NCBI GenBank assembly: GCA_964581515.1
Contig: CAZOOV010000003.1
Location: 1 to 64,000, forward strand
DNA: 64,000 nucleotides
Direction: 5' to 3'
From: JACJVV01 sp964581515
GTDB lineage: Archaea; Nanobdellota; Nanobdellia; Woesearchaeales; JACJVV01
Positions 26,490-36,500 of this stretch are shown here, piece after piece. Each line of letters opens with the position of its first letter. Positions within the stretch are counted from its first letter, which is position 1. Position numbers and translations under genes: made by a program. Under the pieces are notes generated by a model. The model worked only from the letters and a program-made list of their open reading frames with translations. It did no database searches and was not told where the DNA came from.

Positions 26490-27599
26490 TTATTTAATAT
26501 TGCTTTGATAGCTTTCTAAGAAATCTTTTTCTCTATGTGCATATAATATCGCTTCATTAGGATCTACTGTTCCTTGTTTTGCAAGAAGTGCAAGATGTTG
26601 ATCCATTGTTATCATGCCAAGCTTGTGCTGTGTTTGTATCTGGCTTAGGAGTTGACTATCTTTACCTTCTCTTAATAAGTTCTTGATACCATCACAGTCT
26701 CTTACATTCATAATTTCCATAGCAAGGCTTTTTCCTACATCCCTATGGTAGGGAATAAGATTTTGTGATAATACGTAAGCAAGATTAGAAGCAAGCGAAT
26801 GCCTGATATTATCATGGTCTGCCTTGTCAAACATGTTCACATATCTTCTTACAGTGTCGACGGCGCTAACTGTATGTAATGTAGCAAATACAAGATGACC
26901 TGTGCTTGCTGCTTCTAGTGCATGATACGCTGTGTCTAAGTCTCTTATCTCTTGCAATTGTATGACATCAGGGTCTTCTCTTAGTGCTGATCTTATCCCT
27001 TCTGCGAATGATCTTACACTTACGCCTATTTCTCTCTGAGAAATTATGCTTTTTACAGGTTCATAGACATATTCTACAGGGTCTTCAATAGTTATTATGT
27101 GTTCTGCACGTTCTTGATTTATCCTTTGGATCAATGATGCTAGTGTTGTTGATTTTCCAGACCCAGTCCTTCCTGTTACAAGAACAAGCCCTTCTTTAAG
27201 GGTTGTTATCCTTTGCCATACTTGCTTATATGGAAATCCTATATCTTCTAAAGGTATTATCTCATCTGGTACAGCTCTTATAGCGATGAAATCTCCACTT
27301 CTATCATGTGCAGCATTTACCCTATACCTATGCATTTTATTATCTTCATCTTTGAATTCAAATGAGGTGTCTACATCTCCTTCTGATAATTCAGCAAGCT
27401 TTCTTTCTGGAAGAATAGATTTTGCAACTTGATGCAATTGTTCTTTAGTGAGCTTGTCCATATCAAGATATTCGAAATGTCCTTTACATCTCAATATTGG
27501 TTCATAACCTACTTTGAAATGTATATCTGAAGCACCATTCTCCATTGCTGATTCAAGAATTCCTGTAACTTCTATCTCGTCGCTATTTTGCCTTGGCAT
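26490..27599 (-). CDS. pilT: PilT-type twitching-motility ATPase
   Basis: 369 residues, the normal PilT length. It has the N-terminal PAS-like domain with SDIHFKVG, Walker A GRTGSGKST, Asp box ITIEDPVEYV, Walker B EDPDVIQLQEIRD with the catalytic Glu retained, and His box GHLVFATLHT. This is the bacterial retraction-ATPase subfamily rather than an archaellum FlaI. The VG before the catalytic Glu is replaced by LQ. A 15-bp tandem repeat lies upstream. No pilus-assembly partner is adjacent, though a pilin-like signal protein lies 0.7 kb away. Confidence 0.9.
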   Translation of the reverse strand: MPRQNSDEIEVTGILESAMENGASDIHFKVGYEPILRCKGHFEYLDMDKLTKEQLHQVAKSILPERKLAELSEGDVDTSFEFKDEDNKMHRYRVNAAHDRSGDFIAIRAVPDEIIPLEDIGFPYKQVWQRITTLKEGLVLVTGRTGSGKSTTLASLIQRINQERAEHIITIEDPVEYVYEPVKSIISQREIGVSVRSFAEGIRSALREDPDVIQLQEIRDLDTAYHALEAASTGHLVFATLHTVSAVDTVRRYVNMFDKADHDNIRHSLASNLAYVLSQNLIPYHRDVGKSLAMEIMNVRDCDGIKNLLREGKDSQLLSQIQTQHKLGMITMDQHLALLAKQGTVDPNEAILYAHREKDFLESYQSNIK

Positions 27600-27635
27600 A
27601 GAAAGATGTAATTGATTTTGAATTAATAAAGATTT

Positions 27636-27712
27636 ATGTTCATGAGAATCATGTTCATGAGAATTATGTTCCTGAGAATTATATATATATAAGAATTATA
27701 TTCATAGGAATT
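27636..27712. repeat. Five-unit 15-bp tandem repeat upstream of pilT
   Basis: Units at 27636, 27651 and 27666 are near-identical (ATGTTCATGAGAATC/T) and two more diverged units follow to 27712. They fill the gap between the end of the deformylase gene and the pilT start, so they lie in the pilT upstream region. Slippage-prone DNA or a multi-site regulator target are both possible. Confidence 0.7.
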
Positions 27713-27752
27713 ATATTTATAAAATGTCTTAAGTTCATAAGAAATTTTATAC

Positions 27753-28196
27753 TTATAAGAAATCGCTTATTAGCTTTCCACGTAAATGGTCTATCTCATG
27801 CTGAAGGACTATTGCTGCAAAATCTTTGAATTCTTTCTCATAACTTAGTCCATGTCTGTCTTGGTATGATACTGTAACTACTTCTTTTCTTGCTCTCCAA
27901 TATTTTCTTTTTGGTATGCTAAGGCAGCCTTCTCCATTTATCGTGAAACCAGAACCAGAGATTATATCTGGGTTGATGAATTCTTTTACTTCCCAACCAT
28001 TTAGTCTTGCAACAACAACTTGAACAGGTTCACCTATCTGAGGAGCAGCAAGTCCTCCTGCATTATTTTCTCTTACATAATCAAGCATATAATCCACAAG
28101 ACCATTTAATTTTCTTGGATCATCTACTCTTGCGCAGACCTGTCTAAGTACTGGATCTCCTTTATATCTAAGCCTGTATCCTCCTGCTGGTGTCAT
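27753..28196 (-). CDS. def: Peptide deformylase
   Basis: 147 residues, slightly short. All three metal/active-site motifs are intact: GLAAPQIG (near 49), EGCLS (near 91) and QHEIDHL (near 134), so it should bind metal through Cys and two His and be active. It removes formyl groups from N-terminal methionine in bacteria. Archaea start with unformylated methionine, so another substrate or a bacterial-like initiation is implied. ATG start, no adjacent formyltransferase. Confidence 0.92.
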   Translation of the reverse strand: MTPAGGYRLRYKGDPVLRQVCARVDDPRKLNGLVDYMLDYVRENNAGGLAAPQIGEPVQVVVARLNGWEVKEFINPDIISGSGFTINGEGCLSIPKRKYWRARKEVVTVSYQDRHGLSYEKEFKDFAAIVLQHEIDHLRGKLISDFL

Positions 28197-28342
28197 AATT
28201 TATTGAAGTAATGTTTTCTTTATATTATTTACTCTTAAGTAGTTAATAATCTCTTTTAGGAAATCTATATTCGAAATTTAAAAACATTTATAAAGGCAAG
28301 ATGGGAAAAATGAGATATACAAAAAAAAGGGGTATTTATTGT

Positions 28343-30427
28343 ATGCTTAGGGGTATTGTCAGCAGAGAAAACAGTAAAAAGAAGAGGGGACAGATAACTA
28401 TATTTTTCATAGTAGGTATTGTTTTATTATTGATACTCTCAGTAGTGCTTTTTATCAGGTCAAGAAGTATTGAGATTGATAATGCAGTTGTTGTACCTCC
28501 TGAACTTCTTCCAGCAAAAAATTATATTGATTATTGTGTGGATACTGCGTCAAGGGATGCACTTTTCTTTATGGGCAGACAAGGTGGTTTTATCAATATA
28601 CCTATTGAAATACAATCAAATCCGGCAAGAAGGCTTTCTTTTGGTAATGGGCTTGAGCTTGTTCCTTATTGGTATTATGATAATGCTGTTTGGGTGCCAA
28701 CATTTGATCATATGGAAGCTGCAATAACAGAAGATGTGAACAAGCGATTTCTTGAATGTATACATTCTATGGATTTTGAATATAATGGATTTGTCCTTGA
28801 AACTTTTGATGATAATTCTACAACTATTGTAAGTATAAATGATAAAGATATATCAATAGAAATAAGATATCCTATGAGAATATCTACTGCAGATATGCAG
28901 ATTGGTACAAAATTGAATCGTTTCTATAATGTATATGATATTAAACTCAAAGACATGGTAGGGCTTGGTAGGGATATACTTGATTATGAAAATGCATTTT
29001 ATTTTTTAGAGAACATTACAATCGGTCTCATGTCAATAAATGATGATGTTCCTTTTACTGGCATGTTAATTGAATGTGGAACTGATACTTGGTATATAGA
29101 CGATATAAAAAAGGAAATTCAATTAATGCTTCTTGATACTTTTTCAGAGATTAGAGTTGGTTCAACAGATCATTTTCCTTTTGAAGCAGATGCATCCATA
29201 TATGCTGATTATGAAGATTATGGTATTGCTATGAGAGAAGCGATGGATGAGGTAACACTTGTTGATAATTTTGATGAGCCAGATGATTATGAAAATGCAC
29301 TCATGGCTGCTATGGGAAGTGAGGGGTTGCCTGACGCACCTTTACCTCCTGATGCGTATTATTATTTTCATTATTTTATGGATCTTGATGAGCCTGCTGA
29401 TAATGAGTATCAAAATTTCAGTGTTGATTTCTTATATTTCCCTGAATTTGGTATGGATATTCAGGCAGAACCATCATCTGATGGTATACTTAAGTCAAAT
29501 GATATAGAAGGCTTTAGAAAATATCTCAGTTTCTTTTGTATAAATCAGTATCATTTTGTTTATGATATTAATTATCCTGTTATAGTAAATATGCATGACC
29601 CAGACGCTCTGAAAGGACAAGGTTTTACTTTCAGATATGCTTTTCCTGTATTAATTAGGAATAATGAAGGCCTTAGATCAAGACAATATATGGACTATGC
29701 AAAGTCAAATTCTGGATTTGATAACTATTGTTTGGATGATAATGGAAGAAAAGTATTGATAAGAGTCTATGATCAGTCGTGTGGTTCTGGATGTCTTACT
29801 CCTGTTGCTGATGTTAATATTACTATGTTATGCGCAAATAAGAAATGTCCTCTTGGAGTCACAGATGATTCGACAGGTGTTGCACTTTTGAGAACTAATC
29901 TTACTTCTTCATGCGCTAATCCTTATCTTGTAGCTGAAAAAGAAGGTTATTTGCCAGGTTATTATCTGCTTGAGACAGATACAGAGGAAAGAATAAATCT
30001 TGATATGATTGAGTTAAAGAATTTTTCAGTAGAATTAAAAAGTCATAAACTTGATACTGTATTTAATACAATGGGTTCTGCCGAATCAGTAACAGGAGGA
30101 ATGGCAAATGTTTATGTGTCTACAGTCATAGATGATATTCCTTATGATGATTCATTTATAATTTTTGCAGACCAAGAGAGTATAATACAAATACCTGTAG
30201 TGAGTGCAGAATATGATCTTTCTGTAACTTACTTGAAGAATGATATTGATTTTAGTGGTGGATATTATTCCTCATGGAATGTTACAAGAGCAGAGTTAGC
30301 AGATGGAAATGAGATAACATTTCATTTTATTGAGATGCTTCCTAGTACTTTAGAAGAAGATGCAGTAGAAGCAATTGGATTAATAAATAATATGACTAGG
30401 TCTGGACTTGATCCAGAGATAAATTAA
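28343..30427 (+). CDS. Surface protein with class III (pilin-like) signal segment
   Basis: 694 residues from the ATG at 28343, preferred because it has AAGGGG upstream and because a TATAAA box at 28287-28294 would put the transcript start downstream of the alternative ATG at 28301. The N-terminus SKKKRGQITIFFIVGIVLLL has the basic-GQ-hydrophobic form of archaeal pilin-like signals. The remaining acidic ectodomain includes a Cys-bearing carboxypeptidase-regulatory-like beta domain near the C-terminus (SCGSGCLTPVADVNITMLC). Probably exported and membrane-anchored or pilus-associated. Function unknown. Confidence 0.75.
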   Translation: MLRGIVSRENSKKKRGQITIFFIVGIVLLLILSVVLFIRSRSIEIDNAVVVPPELLPAKNYIDYCVDTASRDALFFMGRQGGFINIPIEIQSNPARRLSFGNGLELVPYWYYDNAVWVPTFDHMEAAITEDVNKRFLECIHSMDFEYNGFVLETFDDNSTTIVSINDKDISIEIRYPMRISTADMQIGTKLNRFYNVYDIKLKDMVGLGRDILDYENAFYFLENITIGLMSINDDVPFTGMLIECGTDTWYIDDIKKEIQLMLLDTFSEIRVGSTDHFPFEADASIYADYEDYGIAMREAMDEVTLVDNFDEPDDYENALMAAMGSEGLPDAPLPPDAYYYFHYFMDLDEPADNEYQNFSVDFLYFPEFGMDIQAEPSSDGILKSNDIEGFRKYLSFFCINQYHFVYDINYPVIVNMHDPDALKGQGFTFRYAFPVLIRNNEGLRSRQYMDYAKSNSGFDNYCLDDNGRKVLIRVYDQSCGSGCLTPVADVNITMLCANKKCPLGVTDDSTGVALLRTNLTSSCANPYLVAEKEGYLPGYYLLETDTEERINLDMIELKNFSVELKSHKLDTVFNTMGSAESVTGGMANVYVSTVIDDIPYDDSFIIFADQESIIQIPVVSAEYDLSVTYLKNDIDFSGGYYSSWNVTRAELADGNEITFHFIEMLPSTLEEDAVEAIGLINNMTRSGLDPEIN

Positions 30428-30572
30428 AAAGAAAGTTAAAAATAATAATTATAGCGGTTTAAAGTAATAATAAAAGGAAAATAAAAAATATGATGAATAG
30501 AGGAATACGCATGTTATATTACAATAATTATTACCATAATCTATATAAAAGGAGGATGCTAAAAGCATACTG

Positions 30573-33500
30573 ATGATGGATAGAAAGACTTTGAAGCTAT
30601 TTGCACTCTTATGTGTTGAACTTATGGTCTTTTTTCCAGTGCTTTCTGTATATGCTTTAACAATATCTACTCCAGAAGTATATCCTAGTTCAGGTGTTGT
30701 GAGGATTGAATGGGACACTACTTCAGAGACAAATACTTCTCTTAAATATGGTCTTTATGGGTCTTCATCAAGCTCTTGGCTTGAAAAGTTAGATTCTAAT
30801 TATAAAAGAAATCATTCTATGAGTCTTTCTGGTCTTGTACAAGGAGAGACATATTCATATCAAATACTTTCATATGCACAGGACCTTAATTCAGATAGTC
30901 ATCTGGGTAGTTTTATCGTGCCTGATGCTAATCCTCCTCCTCAACCGACAGGACTTCGTGTGACTAATTATACTTCAACAACTGCTGATATAGAATGGGA
31001 TGCATATAATAGCAGTGATGTTCCTGATTTTTCGAAATTTCTTGTATATAAAGATGGTGAGAATATAATCAATACAACCAGTAATAAATATACAGATACT
31101 AATCTTGTAGCACTTACTGGTTATGTATATAATGTTGCTGGTTATGATTCTTCAGGAAATACTGGGTCTATGTCAGATAGTGTAATGGTACTTACAGCAG
31201 CTCCAGATATTACAGCTCCTCATCTTAATAATGTCAAAGAGTTGAGTGTTACATCAACTTCTGCTATCATCTGGTGGCAGACAAATGAACCTGCAGATTC
31301 AACAGTCTATTATGGTACAGGCTCATTTACTATGTCAAGGACAATAACTGGAACACATTCAAACCATACAGTTTCACTTTCTGGACTTACAGACAATACA
31401 AGGTATATATATATAGCAAGCTCTTGTGATGAAAGCGGTAATTGCAGGAATTCTTCAATGTATGATTTTGTTGCAGGAGGAGATAATACTGCTCCTTCTC
31501 TTAGTGCAAATGTTCCTTCAGTCTCAACTGCAAGCAGTATGGCTGTTAATGGAACAACAGAAGCTCTTGCTAGAGTCTATATCTATGTTAATGATTATAC
31601 TATTCCTAAAAGGATTGTCCAGGCAGATGTTAATGGGGATTTCTCAACGACTGTATCTCTTGATACATCAACAAATCCTAATAATGTAAAGATAGTTGCA
31701 GAAGATGCTTCAGGCAATCAAGCTGAACAAGAATTCAGTGTAACTGTTGATGCAACACTTCCTGTAGCTACAGCTAGTAGTTTTCCTACTTATACAAATT
31801 CTTCATCAGTCAATATTAATGGTACAGTTTCAGAGGATGTAACACTTGAGATTTATGTTGAGAGTGAAGGTGATACTTCACTTGGAACACCTTCAGCAGT
31901 CGCAGGTGTATCTGCGACATCAGTCACTTCAAGTGCGGTCGCTTTAAGCTGGACTGCAAATACTAACACAGAAGAGATTGATTATTACAAAGTATACAGG
32001 AATTCTGTGGTTGTTGCAACAACAAGCGGAACTTCCATATCAGATTGTGTAGATAATTCTACTTCATATTCATATCAGGTGTCTGCTGTCAATGAGAATT
32101 GTGTTGAAGGAGCAATGTCAGATGTTGTCAGTGTCACAACAGAAACAGGTGCGAATTGTACTTCTACAAGCGATAGGATATCACATAGCTGTGATGGGTC
32201 TGATCCTGAAAGAACAGTTACTATAAGTCAAGGAAGCTATAAACAATCAATACCTCTAGAAGCTGGAACAAATGAGGTTACTTTAAAATTCTTGGATGAA
32301 GTAGGAAATTATGTTGAGATCTATGGCACTACTATATATGACGTTAAAGCACCTACAGTAACATGCAGTATTAGTGATTTTAGTCCTACATATGATGATG
32401 AAGTTACCATAACAGGAACAGTCGATGAACAAGCAACTGTTACAATAACTGTAAATAATGATTCTAGTTATGTTGGTCTTACAGATAGTGATGGTAATTT
32501 CAGTATTGAGATAGATCTTGAACAACTTGATTATGATAGTGAGATTGCATCATCTGCAAGCGCTAATCAGATAACAGGTAATGTCATTGGCGGCGCTACT
32601 AGGAGTAGAGGAAGCGGTTCTGAGAAGATAACTGGAAGAGTAGTCAATGAATCAAATTATTATAGTTATCAGACTGGGAACAGTGATCTGAATACAACAA
32701 CACTTACGTGGACAACAAGCGATGGTGTATTTGATAATCTTATAGAGATTCAAGCAGTTGATAGCGTAGGAAGGACAAGCAGTAAGGTAAGTGATTATCT
32801 AGAATATAAGATGTGCAGTTATGGGAATTGGTGGGGAATCACCCTTAGTGATCCTCAACCATCTATGCTTATTCCAAGACATCTTCTGCGTGGAATTGCA
32901 CAAATTAGTTTTAATTATGAACTTGAATGGCTTGGTGGAAGCGGAAGTTTTGATAGTGAAGAGACACCATCAGTAACAGTTGATTTCTCTTTTAGAGATA
33001 TTGCAAGAGAAGATCTGGATGATTGGGATAAAGGCTGGTTTGAAAGCAGCATAAGGGAATATGGGGATAGTAATTATAATAACACTAGAGGATATGTGAT
33101 AATACAATCAAAGGCACTTAATGATCAGTTCTATAATACAAATACTTACAGGCGTGATTTTAATACAGCATATCAGAATAATGCAACAAGTAATTTTACT
33201 ACAACACTTGATATGGAGAATAACCTTTCAGCACATAGGACAAACAGTTCATGGGATGAACAGTGCATTGTCAGTCAATTTGGTTGTGTGAGACTTCCTG
33301 TCCAGGTTCAATTGAAATTTACTGATCCTGTCTACGCTTCAACTAGTAGTAGTATTGCTGGAACAACAACAACATCAAGCAGTAGTGGTTCTGTAACACA
33401 AAGACAATGTATAGATATGGAGATTGCAATTGATGTGAGGATAGATACAAGCATAATACCTGAAAGTTTCCTTGAGAGTGCAATTGATTTCTTGAATAGC

Positions 33501-36500
33501 ACTATTGATCTTATTGATTCTATACTTGAACCACTTAATGATATCAAAGAATATGTGCTTTATGCATGTCTTGGAAGTTGGATACTTCTTTATGTCAAAT
33601 CACTTGAAAAGAACTGGGCATGTGAGATGAGCGGTGATATAAAAAGTATATTTGGTGGAGGATTTAAGAGTGCAGTTGCTGAACAGGGACTTTGTAAGGC
33701 AGTGTATGGCGAAAATAATGGGAATAATAATCATGCAAATGATCAAAAAGAACAAGCTTGTCTCAAATGCACTGTAAAAGTCAAAGCATATGATGATTTT
33801 ACAGAGACTATGCAATATATTTGTGACAGATTAGCATGTCCTTCTGCACCTAGCTTTATGAAATATATACGTGATCAGAATAATAAACGTTCATCAACAG
33901 TGAAATTTTCTGATACTACTACTACTGGAAGTGGGGATAGTGCAACTGTAACTAATAATTTTAATCTTAATCTTGTAAGCTATAGTGATTGTAAAGGTCT
34001 TAGTCCTACCTTTGAGCAGGTTTCAGAGCAGTATGCTATGTGGAAAAAATACAAAGAGAATCATGGATTTAGCAAAGAGATGAAATTTCATAACCCTGAT
34101 TCTTCTACTAGGTTTGGATATACTGCTAGTGATGAAGATCTAATCGGTTGTGATGAACCTCATATGCCAAATAAAGATTGCTGTTGGTTTGAATATATGC
34201 GAACATATGATAGTGTTTGTGGACTTTCTTATGGAGTGCTTTTTGATGAGATGAAAGAAAGCTATTGTGTTGCTGGAACACATGCTCAGACTACAAATAA
34301 TGTTGCAGTAAATCCTGAGTCTGGTGATGTGCTTGAAAGTACAGAGGGTTTGACTGCTGGAGAAGATTATGAAACACAAGTACAGCAAGTTGGAGATGTT
34401 AATTATAAACAAGAATGTGAATCTTTTGGAAGGAGAGTATGGAACGCAGCAGCAGGATTTTGTGAAGACGGCGCTGCACAACAGACACAGCTTATTGATT
34501 CAGGTATACAATATAGTTCTTCTGTGAATCAAGTATATGATCCAGATACTGCTCAAGAACAGGCTCGTGAGGAAGCAGAACAAAGAAGAACCACAAGAGA
34601 GACAATGATTAGTGATCAAGGAAATCTGGATTTATTTGTAGGTTCAGAAGATGGAAGCGGACCTTCTTCTGTATATGATCTTGATTTCCAGACAAATGCA
34701 GATAATTGTCCAACTACTTTCAGAAGCAACGATAATAGGAATATATTCTATAGGGTTACACCTTCTGCTAGCAGTACACCTGAGACTCCTGTATATGTAA
34801 TAGAAAGAGGAGTTGTACTTCAAAATATTGATATAGAGAGTTCAACACTTACAAGTACTGTTGCTTCTAGTGTAATTGGTCAAGATTCACCTGTTGGTTC
34901 AAATAATGTATTCAGACCACTTACTGGAGAGACAGATATACCTGAAAGTTGGTTCAAACAACAAGATGATGAGCCACTTGCTTCTAATCAAGATGTAACA
35001 AGCACTAATACAAATTCAGAAGGATTTGAAAATTTTAAGACTGATCTACTTACATGTGCAAGCAGGACAAGTAGCAGTAGTGGAGGAACAAATTATCCAT
35101 GTACTCTTGCAACAAGCAATTTATTTGTCAGAAGCTGTAGTGGTTCATTTAGAGATACAACAGATTCAATTACACTTACTCGGGATTCTGGAAGTGATCT
35201 TGTTGAGATGACCCATTCACCTGGAGGAACTTTTTATGGTAGTTCAGGTTCTGGATCAACATGTGATTTTGGTGGTAAGGATACTATGACTTGTTATTTT
35301 AAGCCAACGGCGTCTGCTGATACTAATCATATAATTACAATTAATCTAAGAAAAAAGATCAGTGGTGAAGAAGTAGGCGGAACTGCACTTCTTAATGCAG
35401 GAAATGATGCTGGCACGTATAGTGGTTTTAGTAGTTCTACAATATCAAGTGCATATACTAAAATACAATCTGCAATCGGTGCTACTGATAAGGATGAGAT
35501 TGTTGACCCTACAAGCGGTTTTTTGAGAAGCGTACAATGCTTATGTCTGCCTGCAATCACTGGTTATCTTAAGTTATGGAGAGCTATAATGGTTGCAGTC
35601 AAGGCATGTTTCCAGACAATCCTTCTTACAGGGGATGGAAACCCAGGAGTATGCAGAGCAGTACTTACACAATATGTATGTGATTTGATATATGATTTAA
35701 TCCAATGCTTCTCTACAAAATATAATGCAGGATTCCAGAGAGATTATGGTACTTCAAATGCAGGTAATCTTATAGGTACACTTACTTCTGCTGGAAGAGA
35801 TGTGGAAAGGACAATATCAGGAAGATATGGTGATTCAAGTCTTTATCGTGCACTCTTTGCAGAGAGACAGCTTGTACACGCCCTATGCTTATGGGCTTTT
35901 ACAGGTACATTTGATTTTGATTTCAACACGCTTATAGAAGGTGAATATGGAGACTTACCTGTTGCAAGCCAAGGACTACTTTCTCCATGTCAGCGTCGTT
36001 ATATATCTTATAATAGTAATACTGGTAAGGCAACATTCAATTATTATTTTGGTGTTGGACTTGTTGCAGGTGCAGATTTGACATACAGAGTAAATCTGCA
36101 ATGTTCAGATGGTTGGGATTGTGATTATGGCAATGGAAATGAAAGGTGTGATTGTGCAGGAGACGCTCAGAATCAATCAATAACACTTAGTGGTGCTTCT
36201 TCATCTATGAGCAGATATGATGTGCTTGAAGAAGAATATGATGGACTTATAACAAAAGATTATAGATTTGATAAAGTTATACTTGAATATACTTACAGGG
36301 ATAAGGATAACGATCAAGTTAAAAGACAAGTATCTTGTGATATTAGTGGTGTTGGCGGAACTGCTCCTGGCTTCTGTCAATTCGATGTTGGTCAAGGAAT
36401 TTATACCTGTTCTGTTGATATCGGCAGTTCAAGCTACGCGCAGTTGCTTAGTGTGGATGATCCTAAGTCTACTTCTGGATGGGGAGTAGGAGATACAGTA

